Virus record (IMG/VR): IMGVR_UViG_3300008448_000044
Coordinates: 1 to 64,000 of that record
Length of the DNA stretch: 64,000 nucleotides
Direction: 5' to 3' (one strand)
Source: a virus
Position 1 is the stretch's first letter. Each line of letters begins with the position of its first letter. Positions 7,860 through 17,148 of this stretch are shown in pieces. The position numbers and the translations under genes were made by a program. A model generated the notes under the pieces. That model was not told the DNA's origin and searched no databases. It worked only from the letters and a program-made list of their open reading frames with translations.

Positions 7860-8897
7860 ATGAAAATTATTCTTAAAGAAAAACAGATAAAAAAATTAAT
7901 TAAGGAAGACATGGGGGTGTCCAGAATTTGTATTACATATAGTAATATTATTCTGAGCAAATTAACTCCTTTAATTGAAAAACTGATTGAAAAAAAAGAA
8001 AATGGCCGAACTAAACTTATAATATCACTAAAAGAACTTTCAGACGCTTGGCAAACAAATATAGATGAATATGTTGATTTCCCAATTTCAGAAATTAGAA
8101 TTGATTTTTATACACATGTTAAATCGCCAGGACAATTAAACGGTACTTACGCAACAGGAGGGGGTGCTGAACAAATAGAACCTAAGTCTTCAAAATATTC
8201 ATACCTGACTTCACCACCTAAAGAATTACCTAAATATGTTAAAGAACAAATAGACTCAACTTTGGTCGCAAAATTTGATTTTGAATTATATATGACTAAA
8301 GGTTTTGATGAGAGTGAAAAAAATGAGTTAATATTTGACCTTAGAGATACAATTTTACATGAAACTAACCACATGTTAGAGTTTTTTAAGAGGGCTGAAA
8401 CTGGTGCAGGTTATGTAAATGTCGCTTTAGGGTTGTCAGGAGGTAAAAATTATAATGTACCAAGAGACATCTTTGATATATGGCAAGAATTTACGACTAT
8501 GGTTTACTATTCTGAACCACAAGAAATGAGAGCAATGACACAAGAAATGTATAGTGTTAGAGAAAGAGTCCCATTTGAAACATTTAAACAACACAGATAT
8601 TATATAGCGTCAAAAATTATGCAAGAATTCAATGCAGACACTATGTTTGATACTATGGTGGAAAGAATTGAAACGTATAATCCTGATTATTTAGTTAGTA
8701 TATTAACAAGTTTATGGAAATGGTTCATGGAGGATTATTACGCGACCTTGAAAGTTTTAAAACTACAACCAAACCCAAAAATTCAAAATTCAGTTCATGT
8801 GTTACAATTAATGAAAATTTTACAACCAAGAATTAATAATGCTGGTAAAAAATTACAAAGAAATTTTAACAGACTTTATTCAATAGAGACTAACTAA
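7860..8897 (+). CDS. predicted virion-packaged HExxH metallopeptidase, 345 aa
   Basis: The N terminus MKIILKEKQIKKLIKED has two (I/L)-K-E sites, matching the leader found on many proteins in the window. A zincin motif HETNH lies at residues 167-171 within a helix (DTILHETNHMLEFF); the third ligand is not obvious. A TATTTAT motif (7848-7854) lies 5 nt before the ATG. It may be an injected protease or a structural protein with a protease fold. Downstream is a terminator. Confidence 0.72.
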   Translation: MKIILKEKQIKKLIKEDMGVSRICITYSNIILSKLTPLIEKLIEKKENGRTKLIISLKELSDAWQTNIDEYVDFPISEIRIDFYTHVKSPGQLNGTYATGGGAEQIEPKSSKYSYLTSPPKELPKYVKEQIDSTLVAKFDFELYMTKGFDESEKNELIFDLRDTILHETNHMLEFFKRAETGAGYVNVALGLSGGKNYNVPRDIFDIWQEFTTMVYYSEPQEMRAMTQEMYSVRERVPFETFKQHRYYIASKIMQEFNADTMFDTMVERIETYNPDYLVSILTSLWKWFMEDYYATLKVLKLQPNPKIQNSVHVLQLMKILQPRINNAGKKLQRNFNRLYSIETN

Positions 8898-8927
8898 AAA
8901 AAGTATTTTTGACAGATAATAAAATTA

Positions 8928-8958
8928 AAACATGACAATGTGTCATGTTTTTTTGTTT
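8928..8958 (+). terminator. Rho-independent terminator
   Basis: AAACATGAC/GTCATGTTT hairpin with a 5-nt loop, followed by a T run. Confidence 0.85.
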
Positions 8959-9031
8959 GGTATAGATTTTATAGATTAGGGTCGGACTTGACTCCATAAA
9001 TAAATTTTTTATAATTAAGTAAAAAAAAAAT

Positions 9032-10900
9032 ATGAGTAAAATTATTGGTATTGATTTAGGTACAACAAATTCATGTGTCGCGGTAATGGAAGGTAATGAA
9101 CCTATCGTTATCACAAACAGTGAAGGAAAAAGAACTACACCATCCATCGTTGGGTTTATGAATGGTGGAGAAAGAAAAATTGGTGACCCTGCTAAACGAC
9201 AGTCGGTTACTAACCCAACAAAAACAATTAATTCTATTAAACGTTTCATGGGAACATCATTCGATGAAACTGAAAAAGAATCAAAAAGAGTCCCGTATAA
9301 AATTATAAAAGGTGATAACAACACTCCTAAAGTATCGATTGAGGACAGAGTGTACTCTCCTCAAGAAATCTCTGCAATGGTTCTTCAGAAAATGAAACAA
9401 ACCGCGGAAGATTACTTAGGAACTACTGTTACTGAGGCAGTTATTACAGTTCCTGCATACTTTAACGACGCTCAACGTCAAGCAACCAAAGAAGCGGGTG
9501 AAATTGCGGGTTTAACAGTTAAAAGAATTATTAACGAACCAACTGCAGCTGCTTTGGCATATGGACTTGATAAAAAGTCTAAAGACATGAAAATTGTTGT
9601 ATTTGACTGTGGTGGTGGTACACACGATGTTTCTGTTTTAGACTTAGGTGGAGGGGTTTTTGAAGTACTTTCCACTGATGGTGACACCCATTTAGGTGGT
9701 GATGATTTTGACCAAGTTATTATTAATTGGTTAGTTGATGAATTTAAAGAAGAAAATGGTTTAGATTTATCAAAAGACCCTATGGCATTACAAAGATTAC
9801 GTGAAGCGGCTGAAAAGGCGAAAATTGAACTTTCGTCAACAAATTCTACCGAGATTAATCTCCCTTACATTATGCCTGTTGACGGTGTTCCAAAACACTT
9901 AATCAGAACACTAACAAAATCAAGTTTTGAAAAACTAATCGATGGATTGGTTCAAAGGACTATTGAACCGTGTAAGAGAGCGTTATCAAATTCAAACTTA
10001 ACTATTGGGGAAATTGATGAGATAATCTTAGTTGGAGGAACAACACGTATTCCCGCTATTCAAGAAGCAGTTAAAAAATTCTTTGGTAAAGAACCTTCTA
10101 AGGGTGTTAATCCTGATGAGGTTGTCGCTTTGGGTGCGGCTATTCAGGGAGGTGTGTTAGCAGGAGATGTTAAAGACGTACTTCTTTTGGACGTTACACC
10201 ACTATCACTTGGAATTGAAACTATGGGTGGAGTATTCACTAAGTTAATTGAGGCTAATACAACCATCCCTACTAAAAAATCCCAAGTGTTCTCAACCGCA
10301 GTGGATAATCAACCTTCAGTTGAGATTCATGTTCTACAGGGTGAAAGAACCATGGCAAAAGATAATAGAACGATTGGTCGATTCCATTTGGATGGTATAC
10401 CACCATCAATGAGAGGAATCCCTCAAATTGAAGTTACTTTTGATATTGACGCGAATGGTATTATTAATGTTTCGGCATTAGATAAAGGAACTAATAAGGA
10501 ACAAAAAATTAGGATTGAATCATCTTCAGGATTGTCTAAAGAAGATATTGAAAGGATGAAACAAGAAGCAGAAATGAATGCAGAATCAGACAAAAAGGCT
10601 AAAGAAGATGTAGAAATCCTTAACTCAGGAGACTCAACGGTATTCAGTGTTGAAAAGTCATTAAATGATTTAGGCGATAAGATTACTGAAGACCAAAAGA
10701 ATGAAATTAATGAAACTTTATCAAAGTTGAAAGAATCGGTATCTAAAAAGGATGTTGAATCAGTTAAAACTTTGACAGACGAAATTAATGTTAAGTTTCA
10801 AAAAATTACCCAAGACTTGTACAGTCAAGTAAACGAACAAATGGGGGATATGGAATTTGATGGTTCAGATGTTGAATTTGAAGAAGTAAATTCTAAGTAA
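9032..10900 (+). CDS. dnaK: Hsp70 chaperone DnaK, 622 aa
   Basis: Full-length Hsp70: N-terminal [16 protein letters not shown] phosphate-1 loop, adenosine and connect motifs ([25 protein letters not shown]), linker [15 protein letters not shown], peptide-binding domain and a helical lid ending in an acidic tail. Long stretches match Bacteroidetes DnaK, pointing to acquisition from such a host. One oddity is [12 protein letters not shown] where host proteins have FDLGGGTFDVS. No dnaJ or grpE lies in the window, so it probably works with host co-chaperones. It has its own terminator and may fold phage proteins. Confidence 0.97.
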   Translation: MSKIIGIDLGTTNSCVAVMEGNEPIVITNSEGKRTTPSIVGFMNGGERKIGDPAKRQSVTNPTKTINSIKRFMGTSFDETEKESKRVPYKIIKGDNNTPKVSIEDRVYSPQEISAMVLQKMKQTAEDYLGTTVTEAVITVPAYFNDAQRQATKEAGEIAGLTVKRIINEPTAAALAYGLDKKSKDMKIVVFDCGGGTHDVSVLDLGGGVFEVLSTDGDTHLGGDDFDQVIINWLVDEFKEENGLDLSKDPMALQRLREAAEKAKIELSSTNSTEINLPYIMPVDGVPKHLIRTLTKSSFEKLIDGLVQRTIEPCKRALSNSNLTIGEIDEIILVGGTTRIPAIQEAVKKFFGKEPSKGVNPDEVVALGAAIQGGVLAGDVKDVLLLDVTPLSLGIETMGGVFTKLIEANTTIPTKKSQVFSTAVDNQPSVEIHVLQGERTMAKDNRTIGRFHLDGIPPSMRGIPQIEVTFDIDANGIINVSALDKGTNKEQKIRIESSSGLSKEDIERMKQEAEMNAESDKKAKEDVEILNSGDSTVFSVEKSLNDLGDKITEDQKNEINETLSKLKESVSKKDVESVKTLTDEINVKFQKITQDLYSQVNEQMGDMEFDGSDVEFEEVNSK

Positions 10901-10918
10901 TACAAAGATTTGTAATTT

Positions 10919-10949
10919 AAAATCCCCTAAAATGTTTAGGGGATTTTTT
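10919..10949 (+). terminator. Rho-independent terminator
   Basis: AAAATCCCCTAAA/TTTAGGGGATTTT stem followed by T run after dnaK. Confidence 0.92.
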
Positions 10950-10969
10950 TTTCATTAGGTTTTTTTTTG

Positions 10970-10977
10970 TATCTTTG
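10970..10977 (+). promoter_or_regulatory. TATCTTTG promoter, leaderless spacing
   Basis: TATCTTTG ends exactly 4 nt before ATG 10982. Confidence 0.75.
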
Positions 10978-10981
10978 TATT

Positions 10982-11503
10982 ATGAAGACGAAATTACCAT
11001 ATGAATCCACAGGAAAGGCTATCAAAGGATATGTTGACTCTTTGACTGCAAAAACAGAAACAAACGATTGTGTTGTAAGAGCTTTTGCGTCTTCATTTGA
11101 AGTTTCTTATGATTCTGCACATGAATTTGTTGCAAACAAATTTGGTAGAAAATCACGTAAAGGGACTTATTTTACTGCAAACAAAATGGCTCAATTGTCT
11201 GAAAAAATGAGTGAAATTAACGGTAAGAGAGTTTACCCTCTTGGTACAAAGACTACAAGTTTTGCATATCCTTTCTCATTGGCTTATGATGTTAAAGTGA
11301 AAGTTAGTGGTGTAGACAAACTTTACAAAATAGTGAAAAGACAAATGACTGTCGGGACATTTGCAAAGAAAAATCCAAAAGGAACATTCTTTGTTTTAGT
11401 AAGTAGACACGCCTTCACAATTAAAGATGGTGTTGTAATTGGTAATCCTGAAGACGCAATTAAAACTAAACGACCTATCAGAGCCGCGTTTGAAATTAAA
11501 TAA
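10982..11503 (+). CDS. papain-like cysteine-peptidase-fold protein (putative), 173 aa
   Basis: TNDCVVRAFASSF (Cys30 at the start of a helix) followed about 100 residues later by GTFFVLVSRHAFTIKDGVVIGNPED, with a His in a beta hairpin and a downstream Asn, matches the C...H...N arrangement of papain/C39-like folds seen in many phage genomes. Activity is not proven. Start set by the leaderless promoter. The next gene starts 1 nt after the stop. Confidence 0.55.
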   Translation: MKTKLPYESTGKAIKGYVDSLTAKTETNDCVVRAFASSFEVSYDSAHEFVANKFGRKSRKGTYFTANKMAQLSEKMSEINGKRVYPLGTKTTSFAYPFSLAYDVKVKVSGVDKLYKIVKRQMTVGTFAKKNPKGTFFVLVSRHAFTIKDGVVIGNPEDAIKTKRPIRAAFEIK

Positions 11504-11504
11504 A

Positions 11505-11639
11505 ATGGAGGAAAAACCAATAACATTTGAACAAAAACTTGAGGGATGGAAAAATCGTATGGCGTTTGCCAGGACTGTTGCTCGAATAATTGCGGTTATA
11601 ATACAGACAGTAATAACATATTTTTTAATAACAAAATGA
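11505..11639 (+). CDS. small membrane protein, 44 aa
   Basis: MEEKPITFEQKLEGWK... with a C-terminal hydrophobic helix (about 22-42). Its stop overlaps the start of the HAD gene (ATGA), indicating translational coupling. Confidence 0.6.
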   Translation: MEEKPITFEQKLEGWKNRMAFARTVARIIAVIIQTVITYFLITK

Positions 11640-12229
11640 AAGTAATATTTTTAGACCACGATGGAGTAATTTGCCTTTCCAACAATTGGGGTGGACGAAC
11701 AAAAAAATGGTCAAAATACCGTAGTCAAAATCCCGACAGTAGTAAGGAAAAAAAAGAGGCTCCAGTATCTGTTCGTTTTGATGATTTTGATAAGAAAGCT
11801 ATTAAAGTACTCAATGAAATACTTGAAGAAACAGGTGCTGAAATTGTTGTGTCTTCAGATTGGAAACGTTTGTCAAATGTTGAGGAAATGGGTGAGTACT
11901 ATGAATCACAGGGAATTACTAAAAAACCTATAGCGTTTACACCAAATCTAAGTGAATGTACAAATTATGACAACGAAACTTTTCCTTGGTCTCGTCAGTG
12001 GGATTTAGAACAAACTCGTTCACTTGAGATTAAACAATATTTACAAGACCATCCTGAAATTACTCATTGGGTTGCAATTGATGACCTTAACATGGGTAAA
12101 ACAGGAAAATATTACAGTGTTAGTTTTGAACATGAATGGGGATTAGATAATTTTGTTCTAACACCTAAAGGTAATGAAGGGTTAAAACAATCAGGAATTA
12201 AAGGTAAAGTTTTGGAGTTTCTAAAATAA
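11636..12229 (+). CDS. HAD-superfamily phosphatase-like protein, 197 aa
   Basis: Motif I DHDG at residues 7-10 (MKVIFLDHDGVI), motif II VVSSDWK and motif IV VAIDDLNMG are in order, as in the HAD domains found in phage and host RNA-repair (Swiss-army-knife) systems. The family dephosphorylates small molecules or nucleic-acid ends. Start at ATG 11636 uses the ATGA overlap with the upstream stop. Confidence 0.82.
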   Translation: MKVIFLDHDGVICLSNNWGGRTKKWSKYRSQNPDSSKEKKEAPVSVRFDDFDKKAIKVLNEILEETGAEIVVSSDWKRLSNVEEMGEYYESQGITKKPIAFTPNLSECTNYDNETFPWSRQWDLEQTRSLEIKQYLQDHPEITHWVAIDDLNMGKTGKYYSVSFEHEWGLDNFVLTPKGNEGLKQSGIKGKVLEFLK

Positions 12230-12254
12230 AAAACCCCTCATGAGAGGGGTTTTT
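12230..12254. terminator. bidirectional terminator
   Basis: AAAACCCCTCATGAGAGGGG is a perfect palindrome continuing into T residues; flanked by A on the left. Confidence 0.9.
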
Positions 12255-12257
12255 AAA

Positions 12258-12527
12258 TTACTCAGTAACTTCATCACTTGGTGTGTCAGAACTACCGTGT
12301 TTTTTGTTGATGAACTTATCAACAGACCCGATTGCAAAAGAACCTAAAACTAAGATTAGAAACGAGTTGAAAATAAATTCATTAACTACTAATGGTTTAC
12401 CCATGAAACCCGTTGCAATATCTGCTGCCGCAAATAAACACATCATTAAAAACGCGATAAAACCAACAACTGATTTTTCGTTAATTGAATTGTTGTCACA
12501 GAACAACTGATTAAAAAATTTTTTCAT
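12258..12527 (-). CDS. two-TM membrane protein, holin-like, 89 aa
   Basis: Two hydrophobic helices (about 20-40 and 50-68) separated by a short loop, with a charged C terminus (KFINKKHGSSDTPSDEVTE), the topology of class II holins. There is no sequence proof of holin function. Upstream on the minus strand is TATTTAT about 15 nt before the start, the late-type motif. Confidence 0.55.
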   Translation of the reverse strand: MKKFFNQLFCDNNSINEKSVVGFIAFLMMCLFAAADIATGFMGKPLVVNEFIFNSFLILVLGSFAIGSVDKFINKKHGSSDTPSDEVTE

Positions 12528-12573
12528 AGTTTTTTTAATTATAAATATTTACTTTTTTGTGAAAAAAACTATA

Positions 12574-12705
12574 TTAACGACCTTGACCTCTATACGCTTT
12601 TGGTTTTTGTTCTTTAGGTCCGTATTTTTTTTTCAGTTTACCTACTGTTTTTTTACCAAAACTAATTTTAACTGAATTGGAATTTGATTTTGTTTTTGCT
12701 GCCAT
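12574..12705 (-). CDS. very basic small protein, 43 aa
   Basis: MAAKTKSNSNSVKISF... with GKKTVGKLKKKYGP and a C-terminal YRGQGR: no acidic patches, strongly cationic. Probably nucleic-acid-binding or internal to the capsid. A TATTTAT motif precedes it, in line with late expression. Confidence 0.6.
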   Translation of the reverse strand: MAAKTKSNSNSVKISFGKKTVGKLKKKYGPKEQKPKAYRGQGR

Positions 12706-12754
12706 AGTTATTTATTTTTATGGATAAATATTTTGCTATTTACTTTTTTCATTG

Positions 12755-12762
12755 TATATTTG
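12755..12762 (+). promoter_or_regulatory. TATATTTG promoter, leaderless spacing
   Basis: TATATTTG ends exactly 4 nt before ATG 12767. Confidence 0.75.
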
Positions 12763-12766
12763 AAGT

Positions 12767-13333
12767 ATGAAAAATATTCTCACTCTTGCCGCCATGTTCA
12801 TTTTTGTTTTCGGGTTTTCCCAAACAAAAAACGACACTATTGATTTAAATAATGTGAATTACACATTACTTAATGATTTGATTTTTCAAAAACATAACGA
12901 GGAAAGAGCCAAAGTCGGAGCAAAAAGTCGTATTAAAGATGATATCTGTAAATTGTCATCTCAATATCAAGTAGACTACATGTCAACATACTCGGTAGTA
13001 TGTCATGATAATGACAAAAGCTTTAGAGGAGTAATTCTTTCAGGCCCTAGAGACAGATTTAATTATTTTTCCAAAGGGAATAAATTGAATCAGACATATC
13101 ATGGTGAAATTTGTTATAACTTTTTCTGCGGTAAGAGTCATAAGATTACTTATGAAGATTTAGCTCAACAAACTATTAACGCATTTCTATCATCCTTACC
13201 ACATAAAGTGGTTATGTTAAGTCATATTACAGTCCCTGGTAAACAATACGGATTCTTCTCAACTACCTCAACACAAAAAAGTGGTTATTTTAACTTCTTT
13301 GTTACAGGTTTTTTTACTTACTATTTAGAATAA
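12767..13333 (+). CDS. secreted CAP (SCP/PR1)-domain protein, 188 aa
   Basis: A Sec signal peptide (residues 1-19, cleavage after GFSQ) is followed by a CAP-like core: HNEERAKVGAKSRI, CKLSSQYQVDYM, and GEICYNFF with later LSSLPHKVVML. The family lacks one common reaction; bacterial members act at the envelope or outside the cell. It has a host-like leaderless promoter, so it should be expressed early. A secreted early phage protein could alter the host surface. Confidence 0.7.
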   Translation: MKNILTLAAMFIFVFGFSQTKNDTIDLNNVNYTLLNDLIFQKHNEERAKVGAKSRIKDDICKLSSQYQVDYMSTYSVVCHDNDKSFRGVILSGPRDRFNYFSKGNKLNQTYHGEICYNFFCGKSHKITYEDLAQQTINAFLSSLPHKVVMLSHITVPGKQYGFFSTTSTQKSGYFNFFVTGFFTYYLE

Positions 13334-13362
13334 AAAAAGGGGTATTAACCCCTTTTTTTATA
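13333..13362. terminator. bidirectional terminator
   Basis: AAAAAAGGGGT/ACCCCTTTTTT hairpin between convergent genes. Confidence 0.88.
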
Positions 13363-14569
13363 ATTCACTAAACGCGAATTTTAATGTTCTAACAAAATCG
13401 TAATTTTCGTCTCCACCTATTATCACAGGTCTACCTACTGTTACATATCTTGTGGTTGATTCTGACCTATTATCATAATCAGTACTTATTTCACTAGGGT
13501 CTATATACACTATTTTACCAAAAGAAATATTATCAACAAATAACTCCCCATTTCTAATTTCACCTCTTACAGTACTTTTTTGGTTTAAACCCTCAACAGT
13601 CCATAACGGTAAAAAACCACCTTCTTTTATGTTTAATAGTTTGTTTTCATCGGAAACTTTTCTTGCGATTGCTGCTACTTGTCCTCCAGCTCTGTTAATC
13701 ATTTTAACAGGTATTTTTTTAGACCCAAACTGAGTTAAATCTATAAAAGAATTTGATTCTGGCGTTGCAGTTGAGTTACTCGATGAACCTGTAGTTGTTT
13801 GGCCTACTTTTTCTTTTCTACTTAATTGAGTGTAGTCAGGTTCAACAGTAACCTTTTTAAATTCAAACCCTCGTTTATCTTGTTGACCAAAATAATTTAT
13901 CCCTTTAATATATTGTATTTTTGAACTAATATCAACTCCAGTCTCTTTTTTAATTCTGTCAATTATCATATTACCAAGTACTTTCGCTCTATTATCTGCA
14001 AGGTATTGGTTTCTTTCTAAATCACTTTTCAAACCGCCATAAGGAGAGTTATCACCCACTAATGAATGGTCTAATGACGAATAACCTTTTGGTACATCTA
14101 AAGTAGGTCTGGCGGCATCTGCAGTACCTTGTATTTTAATTGATTTAATGTTGTTAATCCCTCCCGCATTTATAAAATCTCTCAAACTCATTACGAAATT
14201 TTCATAAACTTTTTGAGCTTCAGGAAAAGATTCAAATTTAGGACCTATCATATTATCAGGATAAGGGAAAGCGTTTTTGGATAAGTCTAATTTTTGAAGG
14301 GTAACATCTCCAGGTTTTTCAAATGTTTCCACCTTTTTTTCACTAGTAATTCTTGGAGCTTGTGATATTGAAGTTAGAGTATACTTTTTACCTTCATACC
14401 CGACATTAATCGCGTATTTACCATAAGGATTGGTTAAGTCCATATCTCCTTTAGATTTACCCCTCCAATTTGGAGAATCGTACTCTTGTTCGCTAATGAC
14501 AACGCCTCTTTGATACCCAAACAAGTGTTTCATTTTATATAACTCTTCATTTAATATTCTAGAATTCAT
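13358..14569 (-). CDS. predicted virion protein with OmpA-like region, 403 aa
   Basis: Start placed at MNSRILNEELYKMKHLFG (14569), giving an ILNE leader and a later VISEQ, both (I/L)xE sites. The middle (IKIQGTADAARP... LADNRAKVLGNMIIDRI) has the pattern of an OmpA-like peptidoglycan-binding domain. The C-terminal part is not recognised. A TATTTAT motif lies upstream of the ATG. Probably a structural or injected protein that contacts the cell wall. Confidence 0.6.
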   Translation of the reverse strand: MNSRILNEELYKMKHLFGYQRGVVISEQEYDSPNWRGKSKGDMDLTNPYGKYAINVGYEGKKYTLTSISQAPRITSEKKVETFEKPGDVTLQKLDLSKNAFPYPDNMIGPKFESFPEAQKVYENFVMSLRDFINAGGINNIKSIKIQGTADAARPTLDVPKGYSSLDHSLVGDNSPYGGLKSDLERNQYLADNRAKVLGNMIIDRIKKETGVDISSKIQYIKGINYFGQQDKRGFEFKKVTVEPDYTQLSRKEKVGQTTTGSSSNSTATPESNSFIDLTQFGSKKIPVKMINRAGGQVAAIARKVSDENKLLNIKEGGFLPLWTVEGLNQKSTVRGEIRNGELFVDNISFGKIVYIDPSEISTDYDNRSESTTRYVTVGRPVIIGGDENYDFVRTLKFAFSEL

Positions 14570-14606
14570 ATTTTTTTTGTTTACTATAAATATATTAATA
14601 ACAATA

Positions 14607-14640
14607 AAAAAAGGGAATGGTAGCGAACCTTCCCTTTTAT
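14607..14640 (-). terminator. leftward terminator
   Basis: Minus-strand hairpin AAGGGAAGG...CCATTCCCTT followed by T run, downstream of the 14686-15189 gene. A second weaker hairpin (CCCT/AGGG) lies at 14667-14688. Confidence 0.65.
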
Positions 14641-14685
14641 TTGTTACCATAACGATAACGGTCCTAAAAGTCCCTATTAAAGGGA

Positions 14686-15189
14686 TTATTTTTCTTTAAC
14701 TAAAGTTAAACATCTTTTTAAATATTCTTTTGCTCTTGGAGTCGGGTCAGAATGTCTTAAAACCTTCTCAATGTCCTTAACTAATTCTTCACCATGTTCG
14801 TTCTCTTTGTATAACTCAATAACTTTATCCATTGCTTTTACACAACCACCATCAGTTTCGTCAAAATAGTTTTTATTTCTATATTTGTTTAAATGATTCA
14901 TTAGGTTGTATGCCAAATGTTCTCCACCATCCTTTACATTATGTAATCTCAAAGTTCGTAACATATCTAAAGTATCAACCATACCGTTGATACCTCCTTC
15001 TCTTTTGTATAGGTTACTTGTGTAATTTTTAAAGTTATCTGAAGGACCTACAATTTCGTCCAAAGGAGTTACGTTTTCAGGAACACATCTTTGTTTTTCC
15101 TCTTTTTTTGGTTCTATACTAGTTTGTTCTAGTAAATGCTCTCTAATAATTTTTCTTAATTTAGATTCGCTTATATAAGTTTTACCCAT
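14686..15189 (-). CDS. predicted virion-packaged protein, 167 aa
   Basis: N terminus MGKTYISESKLRKIIREHLLEQ carries YISE and LLE sites, the leader pattern seen repeatedly here. The rest is helical and charged, with paired Cys, and not recognised. TATTTAT precedes the start on the minus strand. Confidence 0.6.
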   Translation of the reverse strand: MGKTYISESKLRKIIREHLLEQTSIEPKKEEKQRCVPENVTPLDEIVGPSDNFKNYTSNLYKREGGINGMVDTLDMLRTLRLHNVKDGGEHLAYNLMNHLNKYRNKNYFDETDGGCVKAMDKVIELYKENEHGEELVKDIEKVLRHSDPTPRAKEYLKRCLTLVKEK

Positions 15190-15311
15190 TTTAATATTCT
15201 TTCTTTATAAATATATTAATAAGGAAGAATTATTTGGAAATAATAATATTTATTATTGGACACTAAAATTAACAGGTGAACCCATAAAAATTAAATAGTT
15301 GTACATGGAAG

Positions 15312-15530
15312 ATGAGTGTAGTTATTCGAACATGGAGAAAGATTTTCTTAGAAAATTTATCCGTAAAATTTCTCATGTTGGCAATGTTCTTCAATCCGTT
15401 TGGATTCGATGCCGTACAATACTATCTCTATACTCTAACAGGGAGTTTATGGTACGCAAATTTAATTTTATATTGTATCTCGGGACTATTTTTTGGACTG
15501 TATTTTTATTTTCGAAAATTATCTAAATAA
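15312..15530 (+). CDS. small membrane protein, 72 aa
   Basis: Two hydrophobic helices (FLMLAMFFNPFGFDAV and NLILYCISGLFFGLYFYF) with a conserved-looking NPFGFDA turn, of a type recurrent in large phages. This frame is preferred over an overlapping one from 15299 because it gives a coherent membrane topology. Confidence 0.6.
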   Translation: MSVVIRTWRKIFLENLSVKFLMLAMFFNPFGFDAVQYYLYTLTGSLWYANLILYCISGLFFGLYFYFRKLSK

Positions 15531-15533
15531 GAT

Positions 15534-15719
15534 TTATTCTTCGTCTCTATTAAACATATAGTGAGCCCAAAAATCAAAAATTAAAAAATAAATCCACCAA
15601 GTTAGTTTTTCTAAAGGGTAATTTAATGGGTCGATAACATTCATGTAAAGTAGATACCCGACTTTACAGAATACAAAAATTTTTATTATTCCAAAGACTA
15701 AATTTAAAAATGTTTTCAT
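15534..15719 (-). CDS. small membrane protein, 61 aa
   Basis: Hydrophobic helix at the N terminus and another near residues 38-55. The start overlaps the stop of the upstream kinase gene (ATGA), so the two are translationally coupled. Function unknown. Confidence 0.55.
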   Translation of the reverse strand: MKTFLNLVFGIIKIFVFCKVGYLLYMNVIDPLNYPLEKLTWWIYFLIFDFWAHYMFNRDEE

Positions 15720-16105
15720 AGTTTAATTTCAAATCTATTTTTCATTAATTCAATTTTTTCTTCAGGAACTCCATGAACATTTTTACCCCCATGTCTATTT
15801 TCAACAATAACTGTAAACACTACGTACCCAAATTGTTTAGCTAATTCTAAATAAGGGTTCATTTCCCACTCTTGAGTAAAAGTGTTTGATACCGCAATTT
15901 TTGGTATGCTTGACGACATTGCCGATTTTACATCATCTTGACATTCAGCATGAGCATTTTTTATTTCTGAAGGTATAAAATTGTAATTACCTTCATTATC
16001 AATAAAGTATTGGTCGGCTTCAAATACATTTGAAGTTAATTGTCTTGCGAATGTGGACTTACCCGAACCAGGTACTCCTCGAACTATGTAGAGTATTTTT
16101 TCCAT
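15716..16105 (-). CDS. P-loop kinase (polynucleotide kinase/AAA_33-like), 129 aa
   Basis: Walker A RGVPGSGKSTFARQL near the start, FEADQYF acceptor segment, and a later basic RHGGKNVHGVPEEKIELMKNRFE typical of the NEDD4-binding-2/T4 Pnk-like kinases, where it forms the lid. The family phosphorylates nucleic-acid 5' ends or small substrates. ATG 16105 chosen; a GTG two codons upstream is possible. TATATTTG lies just upstream. A link to the phage RNA-repair genes is inference. Confidence 0.78.
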   Translation of the reverse strand: MEKILYIVRGVPGSGKSTFARQLTSNVFEADQYFIDNEGNYNFIPSEIKNAHAECQDDVKSAMSSSIPKIAVSNTFTQEWEMNPYLELAKQFGYVVFTVIVENRHGGKNVHGVPEEKIELMKNRFEIKL

Positions 16106-16147
16106 ATTCACAAATATAAGAATATTTATTATAAAAACACAATTTAT

Positions 16148-16771
16148 ATGGACAAAATAGACCTTATCATACAGAAAGTTCTGAAGGAAGAAACTAATCC
16201 ACCAATGTCATTAGTTAAAAACATAAAAGTTTCTAATGAAATGAAATACCATTTAGATAATAAACTAAGTCTTAGTGAGAATGTTTTCAGGATTTATTCT
16301 GAAAGTTATTTTAGTCTAATTAATGAAGCTAGAGAATTATATAATAAAAATTTGTTAAGATTAAATGACGAGGACACATGGTTAGTTGAGTCTGATTTAG
16401 GTAAAAAAGTTCTTTTAGAGAACGGTGAAGAGGTTTATTTAGATGCTCCGATATATGAAGATGATTTGTGGGAGATAATTACTGAGGCAAAACATAGAGG
16501 TAAAAATGTCAAATTAAACAGTCCATTCAGAACACCTGGAGGACCTAAAAAATTCGCAGTATATGTTAAAACACCTAAAGGTACAATTAAAAAAGTAACT
16601 TTTGGAGACCCTAACTTAAGAATCAAAAACGCAAGTAAAGGTAGGGCGAAATCATTTAGAGCTCGTCATAAATGTGACCAAAAGAAAGATAGAACTACCG
16701 CAGGATATTGGAGTTGTAATGTGTCAAGATATAGAAAAAAATTAGGATTAAAGTCATCAAGAAGTTGGTAA
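16148..16771 (+). CDS. phage structural-type protein with conserved C-terminal RARHxC domain, 207 aa
   Basis: The N-terminal leader MDKIDLIIQKVLKEETN contains VLKE. The C-terminal part (PFRTPGGPKKFAVYVKTPKG... FGDPNLRIKNASKGRAKSFRARHKCDQKKD... GYWSCNVSRY) is a module I have seen at the ends of head-associated proteins of many large phages; its two Cys and His may bind metal. Start set by the domain layout and a TATTTAT motif at 16123-16129. Biochemical role unknown. Confidence 0.65.
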   Translation: MDKIDLIIQKVLKEETNPPMSLVKNIKVSNEMKYHLDNKLSLSENVFRIYSESYFSLINEARELYNKNLLRLNDEDTWLVESDLGKKVLLENGEEVYLDAPIYEDDLWEIITEAKHRGKNVKLNSPFRTPGGPKKFAVYVKTPKGTIKKVTFGDPNLRIKNASKGRAKSFRARHKCDQKKDRTTAGYWSCNVSRYRKKLGLKSSRSW

Positions 16772-16772
16772 T

Positions 16773-17042
16773 ATGGAAACCTTACCGTTTAAGGAAAAAG
16801 TAAAACAAAATTTTAAGATTAGAACGTTTTCAAAAGATGTTAATGAATCTGAATTAAAGTGGCATACTGATGACCAAGATAGAGTTGTTATACCACTTAA
16901 TGAAACTGATTGGCAATTACAAATGGATAACCAATTACCTATACAATTAATTAAAGGTAAAAAGTATTATATACCTGAAGGAGAATATCACAGAGTGATT
17001 AAAGGGAATGGTGATTTAAACGTTAAAGTTATCTTCAAATAA
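16773..17042 (+). CDS. cupin-like small phage protein, 89 aa
   Basis: ELKWHTDDQDRVVIPL... followed by LPIQLIKGKKYYIPEGEYHRVIKG fits a single cupin barrel with His ligands in both halves. This family is frequent in large myoviruses, without known reaction. It starts 1 nt after the previous stop. Confidence 0.65.
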   Translation: METLPFKEKVKQNFKIRTFSKDVNESELKWHTDDQDRVVIPLNETDWQLQMDNQLPIQLIKGKKYYIPEGEYHRVIKGNGDLNVKVIFK

Positions 17043-17148
17043 GAATCTGTAAAATTTGAGATATTCTAATACCAATATTATAGGTATTATAATAACCTTT
17101 AAGTAAATAAAACTCAAATTTTTCTTTGCTCACAAAGATAAATACAAA

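Noticed and set aside
8890-9324. Leftward 144-codon ORF over the dnaK start
   Set aside because: Shadow of dnaK in another frame.
15299-15526. Alternative frame overlapping the small membrane protein
   Set aside because: Poor composition; the 15312 frame gives two clean membrane helices.
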